A stretch of DNA of 64,000 bases from NCBI GenBank assembly GCA_034231615.1, contig CM067298.1:49891832-49955831 (forward strand), written 5' to 3'. Below, piece by piece: positions 21,601 to 35,400 of the stretch. The stretch's first letter is position 1; every line of letters begins with the position of its first letter. The DNA is from Meghimatium bilineatum (lineage: Eukaryota > Mollusca > Gastropoda > Stylommatophora > Philomycidae). The position numbers were made by a program, and so were the translations under genes. The notes under the pieces are model-generated. The model worked only from the letters and a program-made list of their open reading frames with translations, did not search any database and was not told the DNA's origin.

Positions 21601-24600
21601 TTGGCAATAAATATCCGCTTGCTTCCACTATTCGATCAAATGAACGTTTACACAAACCTAAAATATGCATTGTTCTCTTCTCAGGATTTGATAAAGAACA
21701 ATAAAGATGTCCCTTTTTACGCTCTCTGCAGAAGTATTGATAAATCTTTATAGCAATGTTATGCTCAGTAAAATATTTCGCTTTCAGATTCATTCTCACA
21801 TAGACTTGCAGAAGGTAATATGCTTAGTGCCGCCTACTTTCTGTAAATATTGAGACGTGCCTCTGACTTGTGACTTGAAATCGAGTCAATAGCCGTTTTT
21901 GATTTCACATAATTCTAAGTTCAGGAAAAATAATATTTGGTGCTAAAAGGGAATTTCCATATGTAACATTGCTTTATACAAATGTACAGTGGAAACAACT
22001 ACTTTTAGAACGGTGCACATTCTACCGTGAGGGTCATGCCTTTATATTTAATAATCAGCTGTGAGATGTAAGCATCTACATAATCCAGCGGTTGTTTATA
22101 ATTTAGATTAACTTTTTTTTAATATAGGTTAAATAAGGTATCTTTGATACTGGATCACATTTCTTTGATAAAAAAATATTTCTATAGCGACATTATTATT
22201 CTAAACCTAACTTCAAATGATCAATCCAAATGAACAATACGTTTTTGATAAAAATAATTTAACATCTCGGCATACGAATCTGAACGGACTATAATTTCTT
22301 CGTCTCTTATTTTATCTAGTGTAGTAGCTGCAGCTTTTCTTTGTCACTTCATTTCACGTTTAACGATTTTCCTTTGCTGTGAGGCTGTTACAGACCATGT
22401 TTGACATTGGTAGCACAGTGTAGGTATAAAAAATGTAGACATTATCAGTTTGTTTATTTAAATTTCCATCTTGATCTTGTGTTGAAGAAGTGAAAGTGGT
22501 AGATCACTGTGTTTGCTTTCTGGCACCTTGTTTCTATTTCTCTGTCTAGTCTTCCATTTTCGGAAAAAATGCTACCTAGATATTTAAATTCTTTGGCCTG
22601 TTTCACTTTGGTGTTATATATTCTAATGTCCATTGGTTTTGCAGACTTGATGATTAACTTCTGCTTTTTTGTACGTTAATTTTCATGTTGTACTTCTGTC
22701 ATGTTAATAGCAATGCATTGATGTGATTTTGAAAATTTCCCTCATCTTTGTATATTAGACATTGGTCATTGACTATCATCAAATAGTTGTTTGTTGATTG
22801 AATTGTTAATTTCGTCATCAGGTTTATTTGCAATTTTTTTCTCTTTGTTGATATGAGCTTCTTTTATAATTTTTATTATTCTGTCCATTTATATGTTGAA
22901 AAGTAGGGGTGAATGCACGCAGCCTTGTCTTACTCCAGATCTTGTTTCGAAAGGTTCAGTCATTGCATCTGTTTTTCTTTCTGAACTTTGACATTTTTGA
23001 TATATCGCTTTTATATTATCTAACACCTGTCCTCTGATGTTATACATTTCTATGGTTTTCCATAGAATGTTTCTATCTACACTATCGAATGTCTTTTGCT
23101 GGTCTATGACGGTTTTTAAGTGAAAGTTGGACTAAGAGAAATAACTCGAGAAGACATAATTAAGCACGAGTTATCTACGGTTTTGCGGAAACATATCGAA
23201 TGTAATTGCACGGAGACGGTGTGAACAGGTTTAAGACTAATTTTGGAAAGATTTGATTCTTGAGGAGAAAAATTCGAGTTTTAGTGAAAGTAAATATGTT
23301 TCTATGAAAAGGGTGAATTTAAATATACGAATTTGAACCTGCGCAAATAAATATCGGATGTGAGATTAGTAAGTGACGTTAGTAAGTGTGATTGGAGAAA
23401 TCAGTAGAAAGAACACGAGAAAATAGATTAGTGCCGTATGAAAAATAGAGATTGTAGAATAAAATACTCCTGAAGGATAGTCAGTTTTCTGAAATATCTT
23501 CAGCTGGTAGGAACTGAAAAACTAGAGGCCAAATATGCAAAAGTAGCAATTGCAACGGACCGACTTTATGACTATGTCCTTTTAAAATCACTGCTGACAT
23601 CAATAAATATGAAAAAAGGAAGAACACTGCGGTCGATTTACAAGAAACGATAGCGGAAGGAAAAATCCGAAAGCGCTCTTCCCCGAACCCTCTACACCCC
23701 TGCATGCACTGCAATAAAACTTTCTTGGCACAAATGGGACCCATCGGGCATCCACAAAATCACAAACCAAATTAGGCAATCACGCAAGTTGTTTTTTTTA
23801 CTTCATCACATATATTGTTTTTCATGCCATGCTCATCTTTACTAGTGAAGGAGGAACATCATCATCAGGTCTGTTTAGTTTAATGTGGAATATAAGGTAT
23901 TTAAAATCGTGACAGGAATAAAAGTGTGTTATCATAATTGAACGTTCGTAACACAAAGTGAGTTATTATCATTATCATGTGTTAGAAAGGAACTGTAAAT
24001 GGAAGGCATTGTAATCCTCGTCGTAATGATTACAAATTCGTAATGATGTCGTCTCCTGTACTTTATACGTGAGTGAAGGAATTTATTTCATTGTTACTGA
24101 GAGTCCATTACGCCAAGAAAAATGATTGTTATTGAAAATATGCATCCTATATGCATCTGAATTGAAGCTATCAATCAAGAACTTGAATGTTGAAGTAAAC
24201 CACACATTTTAGGAACTGTCATGTGAATAAAGAAGTGGCCCAATGCCTGAATTGAAAAGTTGGACTACCAAATATATTTTTAAAGCCTAGTAGACGGAGT
24301 GGTTGCTCAAGTCATAGTCTACGGAATGTTCTTGGAAATAAATGTGAGAGGGAGCGAGAAGCGTCAGTCGATGGAAGGGAAAGTCGCTAAATTTGAATAT
24401 GTCACCGAAGTCAAGTTAATGATAATGACATTCTGTTTATAGAGTCTGGTCCATGAAATTGAAGAATTTCCAAGGTAGATTGTGAAAAATTATTGATTGA
24501 CGAATAGAAATTCAGAAGACACTGTGTAGCTTTGTAGAAATCATAGAAGTTCGGACTTCTATGTAACCAAATTAACCATAATTATTTTGAGTGAATATGA

Positions 24601-24820
24601 AATGATGAGCGGGGATATTATGCATCAAGGAAACATGCCAGTGTTTAAATTTAACTCGTGTAGTAAAAAAGACATGAACTTTGAATCTAGATAACTACAG
24701 TGTCATCAACCCTAGATACTAGTTAAAATGAAAAATTAGTAAGTGATAAGTATTTCAAAAGAATAAAGAATTTCCGTTGATTTCCATGTACTTCTCGGGG
24801 CCATCTCACCTAAAATGTAT

Positions 24821-24882
<62 letters not shown>

Positions 24883-26422
24883 ACATATAGACATATGAAT
24901 ATCATGAAATTACGCAGATAACAAATCTGCGTACTGTTTGTAATAGATGTGATCTTGTGGAGACAAATTTGGAGTACATAATGCAACATCAGCAGCACGG
25001 TTAGTGATATATATGAAGGTTGTGATGTGAAGCTAGCTGCTCCATCTCATAGAGACATGTAATGACCAAGACGTTACGATGAACTTTGGATGTGTCAGGT
25101 TGAATGGCGCAGATAGGACAATTGGGAATTGAGTTCTTTGGACTTCATCCTGCTAATCGGCAGGAATTTGAGAATGAACAAAGAAGAATATTAATATATT
25201 CATGCATATTTCTACTCTTATATATCTACATGGATGATGGTTTTTAGTGCCTTCTAATTGGTGCAATAAAAAATATTAGATGTTAAATTTTAAGGACTGT
25301 GTTGATGATGGCCTTATTTCGAATCCATCTTTTCCCAACGGTTCTAAAACGGCAATCTCCAATATTCATAACCATATATATATAAAACATACAATATATA
25401 TATAAATGGATACGCTTAGTTGCTTTTTTCTTTTGTCATGTTCTGTACGTTCCTTCATTTCGTAACACAGACGAGTGAAAATTATCACATTTATGTAAAA
25501 TTCTACAAAGACGATAAGCAGAATTAGCAGAATTTAGTATTTATGACCCAGTTGTCGGAATACGAGTGGTTGACCTTTGATCAACGCACACAGGTCGTAT
25601 AATTTCCACATTTATCTGTAACGGCTACGCCTAGAAATTAATATTCTTGAATTTAAATCGCCGTCCAAACTGTGTCGTTGTTGTTATTGTCGATATCAAA
25701 ATTCTGATGAGTAATACTACTCTTTTAAGCACAATGTCATTCTTAAGAAAAGTGCAGATCTTCTGAAGTTGACTTAGTGATCCATATAGTACGTTATTGA
25801 CTACTAAGGGTGTCTGTAGAAGTAGGCTTTCCTGAGAGTTGAACAGCAAGGGCAGTCAATAGGGATGTTTTCTAGTATTTCATTGTGATGAGAACAGTGT
25901 CTACTAGTGAGTACTTGCTTGGGTTTTATACGGTTTAAATGGCTATTGGTCCCTGCAAGTTCTATTCGAAACTGAAAGATAAGGCGTTGGTTTCTCCTGC
26001 AGAGTTTGTTTATATTGTCATTGTCCTTTGGTGGTGTGTTTTCAATAAATACATTTGATCAGTCAGCCGATTTGCCCAGCTGTCCAGCCAGATTTCCCTG
26101 CTGTTGCTTCTGATAATCTGTTTGACTGTTTCCATACTACAAGATCATTTATCTCGTTTTTTTGAAGTGCATCTTTGCAAGTCTCTCCACTACTTCGTTT
26201 CCTGCTATATCGATGTGTCAAGGAGACCATTACATGATCACACTGATTGCATATGCATAGATATGACTGTGTGATATTCTTGTATATGGAGAATATCTTG
26301 CTCTTGTATATTGAGATGACTACAATCCTCATAAAGCCACTGAAATGTACAATTGCTATCTAACACCCATCCATACGTCATTATTTTAAAAAAATGATAT
26401 GAGTTAAGTGTTATGCGTGTGC

Positions 26423-26467
<45 letters not shown>

Positions 26468-29400
26468 CTTTTATTTAGTGGCAACATTGCTAGCTCAATC
26501 TGTCAATATTGCACAAAGCTATGCCCCATTTCTAAAGATTGTATGGCGACCACGAAACGCATATTTGCTGTCAAACATCCAGCTGTAACGTTCTGCAAAT
26601 AGATGCAATTTGTTAATAGTTCTTGGTGGAATGGTTTCCTGAACATGGACATTCATTATTTCTTATAGTCATTATACCCTGATATTAAAACGTCATTCAT
26701 GTTCACAAAGCGCGTTTACGTAACGAAGCACGTTGGTAGCACAGAAGACATATATTCTGTTTTATCACCACAAACAATTGGTATAGTAAATGTTAGATGT
26801 GGTACATTCAGTTCACAATAAATTACTTTCTATTCAGTATATATCCAATGTGGTTGAATTAAGAGATAAGCACCCGAGTCTGTGTTGCCAATTTGGTTCA
26901 ACTCTCGTTTACTATTGATCTTTGCAATAGAATATGTATTACTCAATATAATCTACCTATACTGTTTCCTGCCTTTCTAGCTACAGTGCGTGTGCAATAC
27001 TTCTTGACAAGGGCAGTGTCGAATAAAACACCGGAAATGACACTCATCATGAAGAAGCCAACGTATGCTATAGCGGATATGGGTCCAGTCTGAAAACGAA
27101 ATAAAAGATAACATACAGACAAGATAAAGTAAATTTATTTTAAGGTTTGTTGTATGAGGCAGCAACCAATATTAGCAAATGACATAGCAATTGTTTGATA
27201 CTAAATTGGTGGTTCTATATTGTTTTGCAGGTCAAAAACAATACATTTTCTGATTATAACCAAAGAGGATATTAATATGAATGACCATATACACAACCTG
27301 GAAGATGTCCATAAATTTTGTTAACAATTAAGGGGGAAGGAGTCTGCCGTATTGTTCACAATTATTGACAAGAGGAAACGAGGGAGTTTCACTAACAGTT
27401 TCGTCGAGTCTACTGTTTTATTATATATTCTTTTTTTTTAGTTTTAAAAATAGTTTTAGTACATGAAATAAAACATATTTTGATCATTTCTCCTGCTTGT
27501 GAAATATATTGGGAGACGGGGGAAGGTGGGGGTACCATTTTGAGCATATTTCTGAACTAATTTTGAGGCACATATCCATTCCTATCCATTTCCATTTCAA
27601 AATACAAATAATTAATACATTGTTCATATTAACATCGTGTCATCAATGTTAGAAATGGGCACCAAGAAAAGAACTACAGAGAAAGCTTACAGTGTGCGAA
27701 ATGAGACATCTAACAAAAGCAGCAAACAGAATGACAAGATATCACGCGAGGAATAAATAGATAAGAACTGTTTTACAACACATGTGGTCAAATATATTGA
27801 AAAACAGAGACTGAAATCATTCGGCCACTTAACGAGAATAAATCCTTATTGGCCAGCGTCATTAGCATTCAGCATGAAAAGGGAAACATCAAGATACAGA
27901 GGAAGAACAAGAAGAAAGTGAATTAATGGAGTTACAGACATTCTGATACGTCACATTGTTACTGCATATCAAGCGACCATACGTACCATAGCCCGAAAAC
28001 CAATCTTCATTCAATCATTGCATCTTACAGCAAAAACAGAGAGAAGACTGTATATAGACACACAATAATTTTGCTTGAGGACCATGTATTCTTGAAAATT
28101 GTTGACATTTCGGGGCGGGGAGGTCAAAATTTTTGAAAAACTTGTTGACATACTTTATGGACACCCTCTCGTGCTAAACCACTGGGAGAATGTGTTACAA
28201 TGGGAGTTACATAATTTATTAAATGTGCAGAGAGGACATGTGAGTATTCACATAAGTTTGTATGCCTTATGTTGTAGTTGTGCAGTCGATAAGGAACACC
28301 GTCAGTGATTGGGCTCTAAGAATTCGTTTCAGACAGTGAAGATACAGTAACGCATGATCAACCGGTCTTGGTACAATACAAAAATCAGTGGAAAAATCAC
28401 GTGACAACATGCCAATTTTTTAAATTTCATATACTATCTCGGAAACTTTAAAAAGTCGTAACTTAAAATACCGATCTAGCTATTTGCGCACAATGAACTG
28501 GCCTTCCACCTCCCACTCAAAATAATTGTATAAAACATAATGAATCAAGGATTAATTAATTCTGCGAATAGGACTTCTATACAAGAAAGTGCAACCGAAA
28601 CTGTCACATTTCTTGGATTTTCAAATGTTTGCGCAATCTGGTTCCTCGAAGTCTCACATGTCACTACTCAATGCAAAATAAAATTATTTTCTCTGAATTG
28701 CTTGAAAGTGATGATGTTGAAGAAACTGATTTTCATTGTTGCTGTATAGTTGCGAAGTTTTTGTACATCTTTTTGAGAATGAGGGCCAAAAATGCAATCA
28801 CTGGGGGATCATCCCCAATCACTAGGGAAACAATAATTATGATGCAGAAATCCAGGCAATTAATATGGCAACTAAAAAACTGCTGAACTCCAACTCTGGC
28901 CTACAGCCTGTGGTAGCCTGTGGACAGACGCAAGGTCAGTGTTTCAAGCTCTCCAGTCTGGAAAACTAAAAGACTTGCGAAAACTACTTAATGAACTGTC
29001 TGAACAGTATAGGATAACCATGCAGTGGATACCCTCTCACTGTGGAATACCAGGAAATGAAAAAGGAGACCAACTGGCTAAGGAAGGTTCTGCCGAAGAC
29101 CAACCAGATATACCAATCACCTACCATCAGAAAAAAACAGATGATCTAGTCAATAAGAAAGCCACAAACACAAAGAAAAGATGACTATCACATTATGAAC
29201 AGATCAGAACAAGTTATAATTCTACGTCTCAGAACAGGACACAACCGACTCCGCAGCCACATGCATACAAAGTTCAAGATTGGCAACACGGCCATGTGTA
29301 CACGTGGACAGGCAGCACAGAGTGCCAAATATATACATCAAGAGTGTTCTGAGCATGAAATGCTGAGACAGACATATTGGCCAGAAGAAACAACACTGGA

Positions 29401-32400
29401 ATCAAAGCTCTATGGCACACTGTATGAACTACAAAAGACTGAGATTTATTCAGGAGACAGAATTACAGATATAGAACATGTTTCAAGTGAACGAAAGAAG
29501 AAGAAGAAGAACTAGGGAAATAGAAAAAAAATATCTATCGAACAAGACGTTATAATCTGTCGGACCTTTGCTGTGTGATTCCTATACATGGTATGCTAAG
29601 AAGGGGGAATTGATTGTGTGATTCTTTTAGATGTTATGCTAAAACGGAGACATTGATTGTGTCATTCTTTAATGTGGTATGATAAGAATGAGACATTGAT
29701 TGTGTGATTCTTTAATGTGGTATGATAAGAATGAGACATTGATTGTGTGATTCTTTAATGTGGTATGATAAGAATGAGACATTGATTGTGTGATTCTTTA
29801 ATGTGGTATGATAAGAATGAGACATTGATTGTGTGATTCTTTAATGTGATATGCTAAGAATGAGACATTGATTGTGTGATTCTTTAATGTGATATGCTAA
29901 GAATGAGACATTGATTGTGTGATTCTTTAATGTGGTATACTAATAATGAGACATTGATTGTGTGATTTTTTAATGTGGTATGATAAGAATGAGACATTGA
30001 TTGTGTGATTTTTTAATGTGGTATGCTAAGAATGAGACATTGATTGTGTGATTCTTTAATGTGGTATGATATGAAGGAGACATTGATTGTGTGATTCTTT
30101 AATGTGGTATGCTAAGAATGAGACATTGATTGTGTGATTCTTTAATGTGGTATGATATGAAGGAGACATTGATTGTGTGATTCTTTAATGTGGTATGCTA
30201 AGAATGAGACATTGATTGTGTGATTCTTTAATGTGGTATACTAATAATGAGACATTGATTGTGTGATTCTTTAATGTGGTATGATATGAAGGAGACATTG
30301 ATTGTGTGATTCTTTAATGTGGTATGCTAAGAATGAGACATTGATTGCGTGATTCTTTAATGTGGTATGATATGAAGGAGACATTGATTGTGTGATTCTT
30401 TAATGTGGTATGCTAAGAATGAGACATTGATTGTGTGATTCTTTAATGTGGTATGCTAAAGAGATGAGATGAAGAATGATATTTCATCAACAAATCAACA
30501 AGCATGTCTGCGAACACAAATATATCATTAATGTAGCGGTGGTAGAACTGGGGAATCGAATTCTGGAAACTGGAGAAGATAAGGTGCTCAAGATGACCCA
30601 TGAACAAAGAAGCATAACTAGGACCTATTTTTGTGCTCATGATTACACCGCTGATCTGGTTTAGGGCCCACTTCGATCTGCCATTTTAACTTCTCTTCCT
30701 CTCTCTCGCTTCATCGTTTACACCGGTTTCGTTTTCCTTCCTTCTCTCAACCTCTTTCTATATTCTTATCTGTTATTATAGACCATTTTCTTCAAGCCAT
30801 GTGTACGGATTCCTGCTCCTTTCGGCGACCGCGACCCTGCGTTACGCTTAGGTTCTTGTTTGCCGCGAATTATCTATTCTCCCCGGCTGTGATTCATCGG
30901 GATTTTATCCATTCACGATTTATTACCTCTTCTAGCCAGCGGATAGTCATTATGCCTCTGCATCCTTGATAATGTGGCACCGTGACACAATTTTCTTTTT
31001 AACTTGTTGTCTCCGGTTCTCCCTCTCTTTTCACATCAAACTACTACCCAGTAATGTCATTGACATTATCATTTGTATTTTATTTGCAATATATATTATT
31101 TATTTCCATTTTTTCTGTACACTTACTTACCATTGTAATCTTTCTCTCACACTCTCTTTTTCCCTTTCATGCTGTACTATCTTTGCTTCCTCCGTCGTCT
31201 CTTCACTACTCTCTCTTCCCTCTTATGCCCTTTCTGTCACCACCATGTGTGCCTCTATGTAATATTTGTTTACTGTTGTATTATGTTTGTCCTGATGACG
31301 GCTTTTTAGTTGAAACGTCGTCCCTCGCTGTGCCTAGTTGTTAGGTTGTTTTATCGACTTGTTTTGGTAACGAGTATACCTATTTTTGCTCGTTTTGATA
31401 TTTGTCTAGTGTTACGCTAGCCACCCATTTCCTGTTTAGAGTTGTTACCCAACGCTGGAACTTGTATACCTTTCATTTCTAAATTGTGTCACCGACACAA
31501 CTATAAACACAAGCTAATGTTGTGTACTGTTTAAATAATAATAATAACGCTAATACATGTAAAACGATGTACGCGTACCTGATCCATATCAAAGTAAAGT
31601 GCGTCATGCAAGTACTTGGCAATGTTATCTATTAATGTGTACATTGTGAAATTAGCCATCGTGTGTGCAATCATAAGTCCCCATACAGCTTTGCAGGTAA
31701 ATATTTCTTGCCAAGGTGTTGGTGCGTGATTCTGTTTGAAAGAAATGGTGAAATATAATGTTCCGCATGTGTAATATAAAAGTGAAGAATTTACCAATAT
31801 TAAGGAAGTAACTTCTTCTGCATTCGTTCTCAAACTCCTACAGATTAGCAGGATGTAGTCCGGACAACGGAATGCGTTGTGTCATGGTTTACAGCATTGC
31901 TTTGATTTCTGCGCATTTCTGCCTAACACATCTGACTTCAGCATAGCTTTGAGTCACTAACCCTATATGGGATGGGAAAGCCAACTCCATCCTATAACCT
32001 ACTTAGTCGCCTTTTACGACATGCGTGGAAGGTAAACAGTGTTGCTATTCTTTTCTCCCCTTTCGGGACCCGGCAAAACACGGGCGGTAAGGAGGTATCA
32101 TATATATTATTAAAGTAAATTCAAGTAGGAAGCATGAAGATACATGAAAATTCTTACAACTGACGGGGATTTAACCTGGTCTGTTCTAGCAGCACCGAAT
32201 CGCTTTGCAACACAATTAAACAGGTTTTCCGTACTTTACCAACCACATCCCCTAAAAAAAGATGTGTTTTCGTCAAAACTTTCAGCCTGTGTACTAAAGT
32301 CACTGAGAACAGACCACAGACCAATCGAAACAAGGACTATTACAACACCAACGAACATCCCGTACAATTATCAAATTATCCTCAGGAACACAAACGCAGA

Positions 32401-35400
32401 ACATGCATATTCGTACACAATGGCAATATGTACACTTTATGTAAACATAAATAACACAGAGACAGAACAATATTACTTCAAATAATATCTTATACAAGTA
32501 AATTCAGATAGGAAGCATGAGGATAAATGAAAATATTTCTTACAACTGACAGAAATTAAACATATATATTATGCCTTGATAGTTAGTCGCAGGTTATCAC
32601 CATCCTATCTGAGCATGTGATAACTGTTCTTCTTCTACATTCTAGCCATTGTCTGTCCCACGATGGAATAGTCGTAGCTTTCACACTTGAGAGCAGAGGT
32701 TTGTGAAGGAGATGTAGTATGCATTCCATAGTCAGGTGTGTTGCTCTAGTCGAGGTCTAGTCATGTTTACTCAAGATGATCTTGATGTTGTCTATCCACA
32801 TTTTCATAGTTCTGCCCGTGGCTCTGTATCCTGATTCCATTATGTTATAACGGTCTTATGGGAAGTTAATTGTTTATCCTCATAAGATGACCAAACCATT
32901 TTATCTGTTGTATCTCTATATATTCAATGCAAGATGTGATACCTATCATCTTTCTGATATTCTCACTACACATTTTTTTAGTCTAGTTACTCCAATAGCC
33001 TTCCTTAGACATTTCATTTCGCTAGTTTCGATCTTTCTCGTATGTGTAGATGTCAGTTGCCAATGCTTTAATTAGTAGCATTTAACAAATAAAGTTGTTG
33101 CTACAAAAAGTCTCTTAATCAATTGTTCCTTTACTTCCATGTTGATTTTTGGGTGCAGTATCAAACGTGACATCATGTATGTCACATCATTTGCCTTTTT
33201 AAATCTTGTTTCTATCTCTCTGTCGAGGTGTCCGTCTTTTATTCTAGCCACTGAAAAAGAAATATGCTTCATATCTTCCAACTGCTCTAATTCCTAGCAC
33301 AAATTCACAATATGAATAATAATCACGGCATTACCACACGTCACAAAGGTCATGCTAGAAAGTCGGTCTGTTCTTTCAATCCTCTAACACTCACGTGTCC
33401 AGGTACACAAATCTTCAATAACTATCTTAGAGGTAACTATCTTCAATAAAGATTTTATCATCGATTCCACCGAAACTTTGGGGGCATACTGTCAGAAAAC
33501 AGGTACAATGGGTGGTAAACCGTCACGGTATAGAGCAGCTACATACTCATTGTTTGCCCGGCGACAGCCTGGTGTTACGGGCTAGGAAAGCGCATCTCAA
33601 CCAAATTCATGTCAAAAACGGATGTCTGGATAAGATATCACATGAAATTTTGTATTGTTTAACAGAAAGCGGATGCAAAAGAAAAAGTCAGAAAACAAAT
33701 AATATGAAGCTCGTCATTGCTCTGGTCACAACCATCACCCCCATTGTCATTTATCAATAGCGTGTCTGACTAGATTTGCCTGACTTAAATATTTATGTAT
33801 CTCAGTAAATATATAACGTATATAATTGTCATATTTTACCACAAACTCTGCTGAAAAATATGGGAAAGCGGCACGTGGCCGGAGGAATGGAAAAAAATAT
33901 TATATATACCCCTCACAAAAAAGGCGACCTTCAGATTTGCTCTAACTACGAGCTATAACCCTTATAAGTCAAGCAAGTAAAATAATGTTAAACATCATAA
34001 TGCAAATAATCAAACAGAAATTAGAGATGGAGATAACGAAACACTGACCGGTTTCAGATCGGGCAGAAGAACAAGAGATCACATCCTTAACATGAGATTG
34101 ATCATAGAAAAGTGTAGGGAATGTTCAACTGTCCTGGATTACTCAAAAGCTTTCGACTGCGTTCAACATCAGCAACTATGGGAGATAAGGAACAGCACGG
34201 GTTTCCCAAGACATATGATTCATCTAATAGAGGAACTTTACCAAGATCAAAAGGCTGAAGTGAAGTTAGAGAACAATGTCTCAGGGTGGTTTGAGGTCAT
34301 AGTGGAGTAAGGCAGGGATGCACACTCTCCCCATACTGTTCAACATCTACGCAGAAAGTATAATGAGGAATGTGAGAGAAGACATACACAACGATGACGA
34401 CCTACTTTAAACATAGGTGGATTCCTAATCCCGGAACTATGCTACGCAGACGACACAGTGCCTCTTTAAAATGATATAAAGGGATTGGAACAACTAATCA
34501 AGAACACAGATAAATATAGCGAAGCACAAAACGTGTATTTAAACACGCAAAAAAAACAAAAATCATGTCAACAGATATAACACCACAACAACCAAAAATC
34601 AGAACCGAGAAATACCGAGCAATACTTAGAATACTTAGGAGCAAACATCAACGGTGCAGGAGACTGCATGGCAGAAATAAGGAAGAGATTGGTAATGGCA
34701 CATTGCAAAATACCACGGTTGAAAAACATATGGATAAACAACAAAATAGAAACGAAAGTGCTAATGTTACCAACTTTTATTTTTCCGGTTGCAACATACA
34801 GCTGTGAAACATGGACCCAAGTAAAACAGTGGCAAGGAAGATCATCTCCTTCGAGCTGAAATGCTACAGAAAGATACTTAGAATATCACGGAAGGAAAAA
34901 AAATCAGAAACTCAGATATTATAAACACATTGAAGATTCCAGAGTGTTGGTTAGAAAACACAACCAAAAAAATTTGTCCCTGTTTGGTCATATAAAGAGA
35001 CACAACTGTTTAGAAAGACAAATAATGGAGGGAAGAGTATTTGGTTGGAGGAGAAAGAGCAGACCAAGAAGACGATGGACTGACGACATTGAAGATAACA
35101 TGAATACATCGCTTGAAAATGCAAACCACATCGCCCAAGACAGAGAGATGCTCAGAAAGTTCAATGGGAAGACAACGTTCTGGAAGCAATGCGTCACATG
35201 ACAATGACAATTTTCATTTTGTGTGTGGATTTGTAATGTTATAGACCATAGGTTCTCAAACTGTTTCGGACCACTACTCCCTTTGCAAGACATAAATGTT
35301 GTAACCCACCAAATTAAATCAGTTTCCCGCAGCCGTTTGATATTTTTTACATAAATCACAACTAATGGTGCATTGTTGCTTATGCTGTTAAATTATTGAA

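Larger units (their letters stand above)
19907..22291 (-). mobile_element. IS630/Tc1/mariner-type DNA transposon with 31-bp TIRs
   Basis: The left end (AGTCCGTTCAGATTCGTTTG, then CCGAGATGTTA) is repeated inverted at the right end with one mismatch. Flanks read TATA on both sides, fitting a TA target duplication (19905-19906 and 22292-22293). It is 2385 bp long with the transposase on the minus strand (21799-20515). A LINE-like relic lies between the left TIR and the transposase stop. The close match of the TIRs and the nearly open transposase suggest a recent insertion. Confidence 0.9.

Noticed and set aside
29572-30459. CRISPR-like periodic repeat
   Set aside because: Units of 43 bp are directly adjacent with no unique spacers. 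The context is animal intron.
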